Below, one piece after another: positions 25,304-34,253 of a stretch of 64,000 nt of DNA (its first letter is position 1; each line of letters starts with the position of its first letter). The notes under the pieces are model-generated. The model made no database searches. It had not been told where the DNA came from and saw only the letters and a program-made list of their open reading frames with translations. The stretch spans positions 1-64,000 of the forward strand of contig NZ_KB899821.1 of assembly GCF_000378425.1 (NCBI RefSeq). Direction: 5' to 3'. This DNA is from Cohnella laeviribosi DSM 21336 (GTDB lineage: Bacteria; Bacillota; Bacilli; Paenibacillales; Paenibacillaceae). The position numbers were made by a program, and so were the translations under genes.

Positions 25304-26371
25304 TCAAATTTCGAACGCGATCGGGCCTGCCTTCAGTTTGTTTTCCATGACCCAGCTGTCGTTATCGTTAAACAAGTAGGCTCTGTGCACGAGCACCAGC
25401 ACCTCGTCCCCCTCGCGAAGCACGTCTTTCTCCAGAGAGCGGTAGGTGACCAGCTTGTTCTCGCCGACCTCCACTTCGACCAGCCACTCGCTCCCGCGAA
25501 AATGGACATGGCTGACGCGGCCTTTTTCGGTCGCGGACAGCAGTTGGGTGAAATCCTCTTTAAAGCCGACTTCGATGTATTCCGGGCGAATAAGCGCCCG
25601 CGTTCCCGGCCAGGCGGAGACGTCCTCGAAACCGCGAAGCGAGGCGATGTTCTCGATGACGGTGGATTCCCCGATAAAGCTCGCCACAAACGGCGTCTTC
25701 GGGTCCTTGTAAATTTCCCAGGGCGTGCCCTTCTGTTCGAGACGGCCTTTGTTGATGATCATGATCTCGTCCGCGACCTCGATCGCCTCGTCCTGGTCGT
25801 GCGTGACGAAGATGGACGTGATGCCGAGCCGGTCGATCATTTCCCGCAGCCAGGAGCGCAGCTCGTGGCGGATTTTGGCGTCGATCGCCGCAAACGGCTC
25901 GTCAAGCAGCAGCAGCTGCGGCTCCGGGGCGAGCGCGCGCGCGAACGCCACCCGCTGCCGCTGGCCGCCCGAAAGCTGGTGCGGATACCGCTTTTCGAAC
26001 CCGGCCAGGCCGGTCAGTTCAACCAGTTCGTCCACGCGGGCTTTGATTTTCGCTTTGGGCCATTTCTTGACCTGCAGGCCGAACGCGATGTTTTCCGCGA
26101 CCGTCATATGTTTGAACAGGGCATAGTTCTGAAACACGAAGCCGATGCCGCGCTCCTGCGGAGGCAAATCGTTGACCCGTTGCCCGTGAAACAAAATATC
26201 GCCCGAGTCCGGCTGTTCCAGACCGGCCAGCATGCGAAGGATGGACGTTTTGCCGCCGCCCGAAGGTCCCAGCAAGCCGATCAGCTGCCCTTTTTCAATC
26301 GTAAAGTGGACATCGGTAACTGCCTGAAACTCGCCGAACTTTTTGTTTAACCCGCGAACCTCCACATGCAT
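25304..26371 (-). CDS. cysA: Sulfate ABC transporter ATP-binding protein
   Basis: A 355-residue ATPase. The start at 26371 gives MHVEVRGLNKKFGEFQAV; a longer frame is only spurious extension. Walker A is GPSGGGKTS, the signature is LSGGQRQRV and Walker B is LLLLDEPFAAID. A TOBE-like regulatory domain occupies about 240-355. It energises sulfate/thiosulfate import through CysTW. It starts 67 bp downstream of cysW. Confidence 0.96.
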   Translation of the reverse strand: MHVEVRGLNKKFGEFQAVTDVHFTIEKGQLIGLLGPSGGGKTSILRMLAGLEQPDSGDILFHGQRVNDLPPQERGIGFVFQNYALFKHMTVAENIAFGLQVKKWPKAKIKARVDELVELTGLAGFEKRYPHQLSGGQRQRVAFARALAPEPQLLLLDEPFAAIDAKIRHELRSWLREMIDRLGITSIFVTHDQDEAIEVADEIMIINKGRLEQKGTPWEIYKDPKTPFVASFIGESTVIENIASLRGFEDVSAWPGTRALIRPEYIEVGFKEDFTQLLSATEKGRVSHVHFRGSEWLVEVEVGENKLVTYRSLEKDVLREGDEVLVLVHRAYLFNDNDSWVMENKLKAGPIAFEI

Positions 26372-26438
26372 GGCCCTTGCACCCTTTCGATGATCTTCTC
26401 GTCGGTATTTTGATCCGTTGCCGGCTGCTCCCTTGCGC

Positions 26439-27245
26439 TCATCCGTGCCTGCCGGCGGAATTTCGCGACTTGGCCCACTCCATAAACAGCAGCAGGCCGA
26501 TCGAGGCCGCCGCGAGCACAAGCGCAACCGAATTGGCTTCCGTCAAATTGAAGTTTTCGACATCCTGGTAAACGAGCGTCGTCGCCGTCTGGGTTTTGAA
26601 CAAAATATTGCCCGACACGACGAGCACGGCGCCGAATTCGCCCAAACAGCGCGAGACGGTCAGCACGACGCCGTAGACGACGCTCCAGCGGATCGACGGC
26701 CACGTGACCCGCCAAAACGTGGTCCACGGATAAGCGCCGAGCATATGAGCCGCCTCCTCCTGCTGCGTTCCGATCTCCTGCAGCACCGGCATAACCTCCC
26801 GGATGACGAGCGGGAAGGTGACAAACAGCGTCGCGATGAGCATGCCGGGCAGCGCGTAGACGATGTCGACGCCCATTCGGCCGAGCAGCGCGCCAAGCGT
26901 CGTCTCGGGCCCGAGCAGCAGGACGATCATGAGGCCGCCGATAATCGGCGATACGGCAAACGGAAGGTCGACAATGCTGTTGAGCAGCCGTTTGAGCTGC
27001 GGCCGCAGCCACTTCGCGCGAACGAGATAGACCGCAAGCATGACGCCGAACAGCGTATTGATCAGCGTAACGGCGACGGCGATAATGCCGGTCATCATCA
27101 GCGCGTGAAGCGCTTCGGGCCGGGTCAATCCCGCCGCGAAGCCGCGCCAGCCTTCTTCCCAGGCGCCCGCGGCGATCCGGACGACCGGCACGATCAGCAG
27201 CAAACCGAACACGATATAGGTTAATCCGATCCAAAGCCGCCTCAT
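26439..27245 (-). CDS. cysW: Sulfate ABC transporter permease CysW
   Basis: A 268-residue permease with six hydrophobic segments. The start at 27245 overlaps the stop codon of cysT (ATGA). The EAA loop that contacts CysA is EEAAHMLGAYPWTTFWRVTWP. It pairs with CysT to form the membrane channel. A much longer reading frame runs upstream through cysT in another phase but has no coding support there. Confidence 0.95.
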   Translation of the reverse strand: MRRLWIGLTYIVFGLLLIVPVVRIAAGAWEEGWRGFAAGLTRPEALHALMMTGIIAVAVTLINTLFGVMLAVYLVRAKWLRPQLKRLLNSIVDLPFAVSPIIGGLMIVLLLGPETTLGALLGRMGVDIVYALPGMLIATLFVTFPLVIREVMPVLQEIGTQQEEAAHMLGAYPWTTFWRVTWPSIRWSVVYGVVLTVSRCLGEFGAVLVVSGNILFKTQTATTLVYQDVENFNLTEANSVALVLAAASIGLLLFMEWAKSRNSAGRHG

Positions 27246-28057
27246 CCGTTTGTCCTCCGGGTCTGCATGTAGTTTACGATCCATAGAATGACAAAGGAAA
27301 AGGTAAGCAGCAGCACGGAGACGGCGGCGGCTCCCGCCGGATTGTCGCTTTCGATTTCTCCGAAAATATAGACCGACGCCACAAGCGTCTTGGCGGGAAT
27401 ATTGCCCGCCACAAGGACGACGGCGCCGAATTCGGCCAGCGAGCGGGAGAAGACCAGCATCGCGCCGCTGACGATGCCCGGCACCATAGACGGGAGAATC
27501 ACCCGAAAAAACGTCTTGGCCTTCGACGCGCCAAGCGTATAGGAAGCCTCCTCCTCGGAGGGGTCCAGCTCCTCGAGCAGCGGCTGGATCGCGCGAATCA
27601 CGAACGGAAACGTGACAAATACCATCGCAACGACGATGGCCGGCTCGTGAAACAAAATCGTAAAGCCGAGCTGCTCCGCGCCTTGGCCGACCCAGCTTCT
27701 CGGACCGAGCAGCAGCAGGATCATCAGCCCGACGACGGCGGTCGGAAGCGCGAACGGCAGATCGACCAGGCTGTTGAGGAAACTTCTGCCGGGGAACCGG
27801 TAACGGATCAGCACCCAGGCCGCCATCGTCCCGATCAGCACATTGACGGCGGTGGCGATCAGGGCGAGCTTGACCGTCAGCATCACGGCCTTCCAGGCGA
27901 TCGGTTCGGTCAGGTTGTGAACGAACGCGTTCCAGCCATCGGACAACGATTGTCCGTAAATGCCCAAAATCGGAAAAACGATAAGCAGGACAAAATAGAG
28001 CATGACGGCGCTGCGGAAACCCCAGCTCCACCATCGGCTGCGCAGCATGTTAGTCAC
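27242..28057 (-). CDS. cysT: Sulfate ABC transporter permease CysT
   Basis: A 271-residue permease, first gene of the sulfate operon. It has six membrane segments and the EAA loop EEEASYTLGASKAKTFFRVILP. LVDLPFALPTAVVGLMI is the family hallmark. An alternative start at the second Met (MLRSRWW) is possible. A palindrome resembling CymR-type sulfur-control sites lies 36 bp upstream (28093-28116), so expression probably rises when cysteine is scarce. Confidence 0.95.
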   Translation of the reverse strand: MTNMLRSRWWSWGFRSAVMLYFVLLIVFPILGIYGQSLSDGWNAFVHNLTEPIAWKAVMLTVKLALIATAVNVLIGTMAAWVLIRYRFPGRSFLNSLVDLPFALPTAVVGLMILLLLGPRSWVGQGAEQLGFTILFHEPAIVVAMVFVTFPFVIRAIQPLLEELDPSEEEASYTLGASKAKTFFRVILPSMVPGIVSGAMLVFSRSLAEFGAVVLVAGNIPAKTLVASVYIFGEIESDNPAGAAAVSVLLLTFSFVILWIVNYMQTRRTNG

Positions 28058-28092
28058 GTATGCGAAACCTCCCGGGATATGAGCCGAACATA

Positions 28093-28116
28093 ATTCCTAT
28101 GAAAATAGTAGGTATT
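28093..28116 (-). promoter_or_regulatory. Candidate CymR-type operator of the sulfate operon
   Basis: ATTCCTATGAAAATAGTAGG and the following TAT form an interrupted palindrome (CCTAT/ATAGTAGG). Sulfur operons of Bacilli controlled by CymR carry AT-rich elements with TACC...GGAAT half-sites, and the minus strand reads ATACCTAC...ATAGGAATT here. The match is by eye. Confidence 0.5.
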
Positions 28117-28200
28117 GTTAATGTAGCAGATGAGCGCTTCTCCCGTCAATGTCATTTGGCGAAAAATCCGTAAAATATGAGCGAAATTGATTTATTTCAT

Positions 28201-28240
28201 AAGTACCGTTTATGAGCAAAAAGTACCGTTTATGGGACAA
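28201..28240 (+). repeat. Two-copy 20-bp direct repeat upstream of yjbQ
   Basis: AAGTACCGTTTATGAGCAAA at 28201-28220 is followed directly by AAGTACCGTTTATGGGACAA at 28221-28240. It lies between the divergent cysT and yjbQ genes, before a TATAAT at 28291-28296. It could be a tandem regulator site or a small intergenic repeat. Confidence 0.7.
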
Positions 28241-28329
28241 AAGGGGCGCCGATCGAACGGAAAGGGCTATGCCGAGCCGAAACGATCCGTTATAATCGTG
28301 GGTAAAATGTCGAAGGAGAGATTGTCCGA

Positions 28330-28731
28330 ATGCTGCACCGCGAACAACTGCGCACATCCCGGCGCGACGAGATGATCGACATCACCAGAACGGTTGCCGC
28401 CGCCGTCAGCCGCTTCGGCCTCAGCGACGGGATCGTGATCGTCTATTGCCCGCACACCACCGCCGGCATCGCCATCAACGAAAATGCCGATCCCGACGTA
28501 AAGCGGGACGTGCTGATGCGGCTCGACGAAGTTTTTCCGTGGGAACATCCGAAGTACCGGCACGCCGAAGGCAACACCGCTTCGCATTTGAAGGCGATCA
28601 CAACGGGCACGTCCCAGACCGTTATCGTGTCCGAAGGCAGGCTGCTGCTCGGCCGCTGGCAAGGGATTTACTTTTGCGAGTTCGACGGGCCGCGGGAACG
28701 GCATTATTTTATAAAGGGGATCAAAGGCTGA
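28330..28731 (+). CDS. YjbQ-family (UPF0047) protein
   Basis: A 133-residue protein of the YjbQ family. The signature [21 protein letters not shown] carries the conserved His-Thr-Thr; [10 protein letters not shown] and [18 protein letters not shown] complete the fold. Members form trimers and have a weak thiamine-phosphate synthase activity; the true role is uncertain. GGAGAG precedes the ATG. A short hairpin (AGCCGG/CCGGCT at 28740-28760) follows and separates it from the convergent YigZ-family gene. Confidence 0.92.
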   Translation: MLHREQLRTSRRDEMIDITRTVAAAVSRFGLSDGIVIVYCPHTTAGIAINENADPDVKRDVLMRLDEVFPWEHPKYRHAEGNTASHLKAITTGTSQTVIVSEGRLLLGRWQGIYFCEFDGPRERHYFIKGIKG

Positions 28732-28764
28732 TTGGCCAAAGCCGGATTTTCGAAGCCGGCTCCT

Positions 28765-29397
28765 TTATTCCCCTTCGATGAAGTATCGGTCCTCCCCGGT
28801 CGAAATCTGCGCCCGGCCCTGCGTCAAGTCGGTCATCCAGGCCACGAAGCGCTCCGCTTCGGGAACTTCCGGCCAACAAACGATGCGTACCCGATCGGTA
28901 AAGGAAATGTCGCCGAGCCGGGTGCCTCTTTGGCGCAGTTCGTTTTCCAGCTTGCCGTACCACGTGTAATCGACATCGACGACCACTTCCCGGTGGAGCA
29001 CCTTCACGATCGGCCCCGCCGCGTCGATGCCGGCCACCGCGCCGTCCGTGTACGCCCGCACCAGTCCGCCCGCGCCCAGCAGGATGCCGCCGAAGTAGCG
29101 GGTGACGACGACCGCCGTATTTTTCAACCCCCGGTTCTTGATCACTTCCAGGATCGGCTTGCCGGCCGTCCCGCTCGGCTCCCCGTCGTCCAGCGCCTTC
29201 TGAAATTCGTCCCGCTCTCCGACCACATAGGCGGAGCAGTTGTGCGTGGCATTCCAATGCTGCTTCTTGATCGATTCGATGAACGCCACCGCTTCCTCCT
29301 CGCTCTCCACCGGCCGCGCATGGCCGATAAAACGCGATTTTTTGATCACGATTTCGGAGCTGCCGTAATCTCGTACCGTTGCGTATTTGAGAAGCAT
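28765..29397 (-). CDS. YigZ/IMPACT-family protein
   Basis: A 210-residue protein. The start at 29397 follows AAAGGAAG. The N-terminal IMPACT domain shows KKSRFIGHARPVESEEEA, HNCSAYVVG, DDGEPSGTAGKPIL and VVVTRYFGGILLGAGGLVRAY, all family hallmarks. The C-terminal 75 residues are the DUF1949 ferredoxin-like domain. Members are linked to translation control and stress; the bacterial function is unclear. It is a single gene. Confidence 0.94.
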   Translation of the reverse strand: MLLKYATVRDYGSSEIVIKKSRFIGHARPVESEEEAVAFIESIKKQHWNATHNCSAYVVGERDEFQKALDDGEPSGTAGKPILEVIKNRGLKNTAVVVTRYFGGILLGAGGLVRAYTDGAVAGIDAAGPIVKVLHREVVVDVDYTWYGKLENELRQRGTRLGDISFTDRVRIVCWPEVPEAERFVAWMTDLTQGRAQISTGEDRYFIEGE

Positions 29398-29430
29398 GCG
29401 ATTCTTCCTTTCATCCTGCTGCCTGGCGTA

Positions 29431-29620
29431 GTCTATAAAGCATGTAAGATATGCATAAAAGTGTGCTAGTCTGCACAAAGCGCGTAGTTCCAAATCGTGC
29501 GCGCAGGTTTTAACTCAAAGTTTTGTCACACACAATTGTGCAGATGTCATATAGCGAGTTGGTCTACACAAAGCATGTAAGTCTACATCAAGCACGAAGT
29601 CTACATCAAGCTCGTGCGCG
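29431..29620 (+). repeat. Degenerate 18-19 bp repeats in a gene-free stretch
   Basis: Related copies of GTCTACATCAAGCACG occur at 29431, 29469, 29562, 29581 and 29599. The gaps 38, 93, 19 and 18 are close to multiples of 18.6, as expected of an old tandem array that has partly decayed. The array covers the upstream region of the YigZ-family gene. Confidence 0.6.
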
Positions 29621-29881
29621 CGCAAGTTCTATTATACAGGAAAAACGCCGAATGGCGTTCATGCAGGCAGACTTCTCTTCAGGCGGAAAGGTTCGATGAT
29701 TTCATTCGCCTGTTCGAGTGATTGGCCGATCCAGTGCGGGTGCACGGGACGTTAGCATGGGCAGGGAATGCGGAGCACAGGTATGTTAGAAATACGGTTC
29801 ATGAGGCGTGCAGGAACGCAAGTATATGGGGCAGGGGCGGTTGCACGGGAGGGTGCAGGCGCAGGGAAGATGGCAGGTAAT

Positions 29882-30059
29882 GGACAGACAATCCGTTATG
29901 AAGGCCATTTAGCAGGAAAAACGAATGGTTGCGGACAGGAGATCCGTTAAACCCCCGGAAAACCGTAAAAAGGCGCAAGTTTTGCGTGATTAGCGGAACC
30001 TGTGTCCGAAGTTTCTCGATTTCAGCGGTCTTTGGGCCGTATAACGGAACGGTGGTCCG
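29882..30059. repeat. Alternating GGACAG/ATCCGTTA repeat units
   Basis: GGACAG-N3-ATCCGTTA occurs at 29882-29898 and 29933-29949. The opposite orientation, TTAGCGGAACCTGTGTCCG and TATAACGGAACGGTGGTCCG, occurs at 29990-30008 and 30040-30059. Units are about 50-58 bp apart. This looks like a small family of dispersed intergenic palindrome-like repeats. Confidence 0.6.
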
Positions 30060-30203
30060 ATGTTCCCGGACGAACGAGGTTGTGGACGGGGTTGCGGACG
30101 GCCGAACCCCAATCGCAAAACGGCCCCGGCCGATACCCGCTCACGTTGGAGCGTCAAGGGATCGGCAAGAGCCGTATCCATCAAGAGCCGCACTCCAGAT
30201 TTA

Positions 30204-30276
30204 AGGGGCTGTACCGCTGGGCGGACTACATGGCGGTGGAGCACCAAGCCTGGGAGCAATGCAGTGTACTGGCACA
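30204..30276 (+). repeat. Degenerate 52-bp repeat (locus 3)
   Basis: About 1.4 units aligning without gaps to the 52-bp family. Best match is CTGGGCGGACTACATGGCGG at 30217-30236 followed by TGGAGCACC, as in locus 2. The next unit begins at 30256 (GCAATGCAGTGTACTGGC), exactly 52 bp after the first. Confidence 0.75.
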
Positions 30277-30366
30277 GCCGCTCGGCCGCCTGCAGTAGTC
30301 CCGACACTGCAGCGCATGACTGACGCGGGCCCGCCGCTGCAGGGCAAGCTTGCCCCAGACCCGCCA

Positions 30367-30407
30367 CTGCGGCGCAAGCCCGCCGCTGCGGCGGGCTTGC
30401 GCCGCAG
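30367..30407. terminator. Very strong hairpin at the end of the amidase gene
   Basis: A perfect 18-bp stem (30367-30384 with 30390-30407) with a 5-nt loop lies 5 bp past the amidase stop codon. Its arms read CTGCGGCGCAAGCCCGCC and the complement. No T-run follows, so it may act as an RNA 3' stabiliser or weak terminator. The same motif CCCGCCGCTGC is repeated directly at 30331-30390. Confidence 0.6.
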
Positions 30408-30412
30408 AGCCG

Positions 30413-31600
30413 TCAGGCGCCTGGACGCGCTGCGCCAAGCCGCTCCGCAAGCTCCAGCAGCGCCAGATCGCGCCCGCTTCCCGCGATCAGGGAAAGCCCG
30501 ACGGGCGCGCCGTCCGCGGAGCCGAACGGAAGCGTCACCTGCGGCAGTCCGGCAAGGCCGGCGATGCAGCACAGCAGAAGCGTCTTAAACCGGAACGCTT
30601 CAAGCTGCTCGCGCGCCAGTTCCAGCCGCGGCGCCGGTCCCGGAGCGGTGGGGATGACGAGCAGGCCGTCCCGCCCCAGCAGCTCGATCATCTGTTCCCG
30701 AACCCGGTCCCGAACGGCGGCGGCGGGCCTACGGTCGTCTTCCGTCAGCGTGGCGGTCCAGCGGAACCGTTCGGCGATGCCGCCGCCGAATTCCGGCTTC
30801 GTCCGCTCGATCCATTCCCCGTGCGTACGCCAGATTTCCCGGCCTTGCAAAATGCGGAACGCGTCCATCCAGCGCTCCGGCCCGCCTTCGCCGGCCAGCA
30901 TCACGCGTTCCGCCGGGCCGACCGCCCGCTCGACCGCCGGAACGAACGGACGCAGCGCTTCGGCGGAGACGCCGGCGGCCGCCCAGACGTCTTCGGGCAC
31001 AAGCAGCCGGCCGAAAGGCGGCTCCGACGGCTGCCGCGGCAACAGCGCCCGGCCGACGGCCAGCAGCGTGCCCGGGTACCTCGCCATCCAGCCCACGGTG
31101 TCAAAGCTCGGCGCCAATGGAATGACGCCTTCCGCGGAGACGGCCCCGTGGGACGGACGAAAGCCGTAAATGCCGCAGTACGACGACGGAATGCGGACCG
31201 AGCCCCCGGTATCGGTGCCGAGCGCGAAGTCGGCTTCGCCGGCGGCGACGGCGACGGCCGAACCGCTGGAGGAGCCGCCGGGTATGCGGTCCGGAGCCTT
31301 CGGATTGACCGGCGTTCCGTAATGGGCGTTGACTCCGTTCAGGTCGTACATCAGCTCGTCCGTATGCGTAACGCCGGACAACCGCGCGCCTTGCTCCAGC
31401 AGCCGGTCGATCGCGTGCGCATTCGCCGCCGCGGGTTCGTGGGTGCGGAGCCAGTCCGGATTCCCTGCGGCATTGCGGTGTCCCTTGACGGCAAAAACGT
31501 CTTTGACCGCGAAGGTAAGGCCGCTTAACGCTCCTTCTCCCTTCGGCGGCACCGTCACATGCCGGTCATAATAAGCTCCGAAACGATCGGCCACAAGCAT
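30413..31600 (-). CDS. Amidase-signature enzyme in the allantoin cluster
   Basis: A 395-residue member of the amidase signature family. The catalytic triad is visible: Lys33 in FAVKDVFAV, the cis-Ser in PGGSSSGSA (about 111), and the nucleophile Ser134 in DTGGSVRIPSS. It is the last gene of a purine-degradation operon, 90 bp after pucG. By context it could release ammonia from a ureide-derived amide such as oxamate, ureidoglycine or allophanate. It is shorter than AtzF-type allophanate hydrolases (about 600) and close to AtzE-like amidases. The substrate is inferred only. Confidence 0.9.
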   Translation of the reverse strand: MLVADRFGAYYDRHVTVPPKGEGALSGLTFAVKDVFAVKGHRNAAGNPDWLRTHEPAAANAHAIDRLLEQGARLSGVTHTDELMYDLNGVNAHYGTPVNPKAPDRIPGGSSSGSAVAVAAGEADFALGTDTGGSVRIPSSYCGIYGFRPSHGAVSAEGVIPLAPSFDTVGWMARYPGTLLAVGRALLPRQPSEPPFGRLLVPEDVWAAAGVSAEALRPFVPAVERAVGPAERVMLAGEGGPERWMDAFRILQGREIWRTHGEWIERTKPEFGGGIAERFRWTATLTEDDRRPAAAVRDRVREQMIELLGRDGLLVIPTAPGPAPRLELAREQLEAFRFKTLLLCCIAGLAGLPQVTLPFGSADGAPVGLSLIAGSGRDLALLELAERLGAARPGA

Positions 31601-31690
31601 CCCCCTTTTGAATCCTGATGGGATTTTTCATTTAGGTCCCGCCTAAGCTTCCATCCTAAAATTCCATCTAAACTTCCCCAAACTTCCATC

Positions 31691-32920
31691 CTAAGCTTCC
31701 ATATAGACGTCCAGAGCGGCCTGCACGGCTTTGCCGGCGTCGATCTTGGCGTTGTGGCGGATCAGCGCCGCTTCCAGCGCGCCCAGCGTATGGAGCACGT
31801 TGTTTTTTCGGCAGCTGTAGCCCATCGTGCCGATGCGCCATATTTTGCCGGCGAGCGGACCGAAGGAGCTGGCGATTTCGACGCTGAACTGCCTGAGCAG
31901 CATGTCCCGGACCGATTCGCCGTCAATCCCCTCGGGGATGTTCACGCAGGTAACGACGGGCAGCTTGCAGGCGGGATCCCCGAACAGCGTAAGGCCCATC
32001 GCCCGAAGGCCGGCGACAAGCGCCCGCTCGTGAAGCCGGTGGCGCGCGAACCGCTCTTCAAGCCCTTCCTCCAATACGATGCGCAGGCCTTCCCTGAGCG
32101 CGTACAGCATCGAGGTCGCTTCGGTATGATGGTTGAGCCGCCGCGGCCCCCAATAGTCGATCAGTTGGCTCAGGTCGAAATAGTTGCTTTGAATCGTCCG
32201 TCCCGGCCGCTCGGCGTCCATCGCCGGATTGCGGATGCCGCGCTCGACCCGCTTGCGGGAATTGATCTTTTGCTCCGCCCGCGCATTGAAGGTGATCGGA
32301 GCCATGCCGGACGGGACGGACAAATTTTTCTGCGTTCCGCCGATGGCGGCGTCGATGTACCATTCGTCCGTCTTCACGTCCACGCCCCCGATCGTGGCCA
32401 CGACGTCCACGACGAACAAGGCGTCGTGCTCCCGGCACGCCTTGCCGATGTCCCTAAGCGGCTGCATCCGGCCCGTCGACGTTTCGCCGTGAACGATCGC
32501 GACGACGTGCGGGCGCACCTGCCGGATTTTGGCGATGACCTCTTCCGGATCGAAGACGGTGCCCCATTCCCGGTCCATCGTAATCACTTCCGCGCCGCAC
32601 CGCTCCGCGATTTCCACAAGCAGATGGCCGAACCGGCCGAAAATCGGCACCAGCACCTTATCGCCGGGCGCGATGAGGCTGACCATTACCGCCTCGATCC
32701 CGGAGCGCGACGTTCCGTCCACCGGAAAAGCCTGCGCGTTCGCCGTTTGGAACACCTCCCGGAGCATCTCCATCGTCTCGTTCATCAGCCCGGTGAACTC
32801 GGGATCGAACTGGCCGAGAATCGGCGTCGCCATCGCCCGCAGCACGCGCGGGTCCGCTTCGACCGGGCCCGGCGTCATGATGGTGCGCTGAGAAGGAGCG
32901 AGGTCTTGATATTTTTTCAT
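31691..32920 (-). CDS. pucG: (S)-ureidoglycine-glyoxylate aminotransferase
   Basis: A 409-residue class V PLP aminotransferase. The start at 32920 follows GGAGGGATT. The PLP lysine is Lys198 in IGGTQKNLSVPSG. PGPVEADPRVLRAM and GQFDPEFTGLMNETMEMLR are shared with PucG and alanine-glyoxylate transaminases. PucG transfers the amino group of ureidoglycine to glyoxylate. It overlaps the end of the allantoate amidohydrolase gene by 4 bp, and its product would be the next substrate-handling step. Confidence 0.93.
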   Translation of the reverse strand: MKKYQDLAPSQRTIMTPGPVEADPRVLRAMATPILGQFDPEFTGLMNETMEMLREVFQTANAQAFPVDGTSRSGIEAVMVSLIAPGDKVLVPIFGRFGHLLVEIAERCGAEVITMDREWGTVFDPEEVIAKIRQVRPHVVAIVHGETSTGRMQPLRDIGKACREHDALFVVDVVATIGGVDVKTDEWYIDAAIGGTQKNLSVPSGMAPITFNARAEQKINSRKRVERGIRNPAMDAERPGRTIQSNYFDLSQLIDYWGPRRLNHHTEATSMLYALREGLRIVLEEGLEERFARHRLHERALVAGLRAMGLTLFGDPACKLPVVTCVNIPEGIDGESVRDMLLRQFSVEIASSFGPLAGKIWRIGTMGYSCRKNNVLHTLGALEAALIRHNAKIDAGKAVQAALDVYMEA

Positions 32921-34203
32921 CGGAATCCCTCCTTGTACCCGTACAGAAACAACCATTCCGCAAGCGCCGCGATGCCGTCCGCCAGATGCTCGGGCTCGCT
33001 GTACTCGGCCGGGGAATGGCTGACGCCCGCCCGGCTCGGCACGAACAGCATCGTCGTCGGGCAGACCGCCTGAAACACCTGCGCATCGTGGCCCGCCCCG
33101 CTGTACATCGTGCGGTAGGCATACGCATGCGCGTCGCAGATGGACGCCATCGTCCTGTTCATGTCCGCGTCCATCCGGATCGGAGCCGCGTTCATCCATT
33201 CGTCGAAGCCGACGGTGAGCTTCCTCCTCGCTGCAATCTCCGCAAACGCCCGCCGGAAAAGGCCGCAGAACCGGTCAAGCTCTTCCTCGTCCTTGTCGCG
33301 GACGTCAACGGTAAACGTCACCTCGCCCGCGATGACATTCGCCACATTGGGAAGCACCTCCAGCTTTCCGGTCGTGGCGACCAGGCCGCCGCCGCCGAGC
33401 AGCGCTCCCTTCTCCAGCCACGAGATCATTTCGGCCGCTCCGGCCATGGCGTCTTGGCGTCCGGCCATCGGCGTCGTCCCGGCGTGGTTGGCGACGCCCC
33501 CGACGCGGACCGTGAACCGCCGCTGCCCGACGATGCCCTCCACGATCCCCAGCGAGAGCTTCTCCCGCTCCAGGACGGAGCCCTGCTCGATATGCAATTC
33601 GATAAACCCCGCCAGCTTCTCCCTGCGCGGTGGGCGGTATGCGCCCTTTCCGAATCCGGCGGCTTCCATCGCTTCCTTTAGCGAAACGCCGTCCTTATCG
33701 CAAACGGGCGGCACGGCCGCAATATCGTATTTGCCGCAAATGTTGCCCGATCCCCAGTAGGTTAACGGGAACCGGCTGCCTTCTTCTTCGCACAGCGACA
33801 CGACTTCAATCGTTCGCAGCGGCGGCCCGAACTTGTCACGCAAGAACTCGAGCGCAATCATGCCCGCCAAAATGCCGTACGCCCCGTCCAGCTTGCCGCC
33901 GCAAACCACGGTGTCCACATGGGAGCCCGTCAGAAGCGGCGCCGCGTCCGGGTCCCGTCCCTGCAAACGGCCGAACAAATTGCCGCAATCGTCATAATAC
34001 GGACTTAGGCCGCCGGCGGCCATCCTGTCGGCCAACGCCTTCTGGGCGGCGCACCATGCCTTGCCGTACAGAAGCCGCGTAACCCCTCCCGATTCGTCCG
34101 CGCCGAACCCGGCCAGCCATTCGACCGCATCCGCGATGTCCGCCGCAAAACGGGAGCGGTCCGAATCGGAAATGGGCACTGCCGGCAATCGTTTTTCGGA
34201 CAT
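32917..34203 (-). CDS. pucF: Allantoate amidohydrolase
   Basis: A 428-residue M20-family metallohydrolase. The start at 34203 follows GGGGGAGATT. Metal ligands are in GSHVDTVVCGGKLDG (His, Asp), LCEEEGSRF (Glu) and ELHIEQG (His); the dimer domain shows GVANHAGTTPM. PucF/AllC cleaves allantoate to ureidoglycine, CO2 and ammonia. It is translationally coupled to pucG and lies 50 bp after pucH. Confidence 0.94.
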   Translation of the reverse strand: MSEKRLPAVPISDSDRSRFAADIADAVEWLAGFGADESGGVTRLLYGKAWCAAQKALADRMAAGGLSPYYDDCGNLFGRLQGRDPDAAPLLTGSHVDTVVCGGKLDGAYGILAGMIALEFLRDKFGPPLRTIEVVSLCEEEGSRFPLTYWGSGNICGKYDIAAVPPVCDKDGVSLKEAMEAAGFGKGAYRPPRREKLAGFIELHIEQGSVLEREKLSLGIVEGIVGQRRFTVRVGGVANHAGTTPMAGRQDAMAGAAEMISWLEKGALLGGGGLVATTGKLEVLPNVANVIAGEVTFTVDVRDKDEEELDRFCGLFRRAFAEIAARRKLTVGFDEWMNAAPIRMDADMNRTMASICDAHAYAYRTMYSGAGHDAQVFQAVCPTTMLFVPSRAGVSHSPAEYSEPEHLADGIAALAEWLFLYGYKEGFR

Positions 34204-34253
34204 TCCAATCTCCCCCTTTCGCGTTCCCTTTCGCGTTGCATCGGCCGCCGGCC

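Larger units (their letters stand above)
29621..30412. other. Repeat-rich gene-free stretch
   Basis: About 0.8 kb without a credible gene. It contains a small AACGCC/GGCGTT hairpin near 29645, a G-rich purine-biased strand at about 29830-29880, the repeat groups at 29882-30059 and 30204-30276, and a strong hairpin at 30367-30407. Frames open on both strands have low-complexity, repeat-derived products. Confidence 0.6.

Noticed and set aside
26439-28034. A 531-codon frame covering cysW and running through cysT
   Set aside because: Only the part from 27245 codes for CysW; the upstream part is out of phase with CysT and has no coding support.
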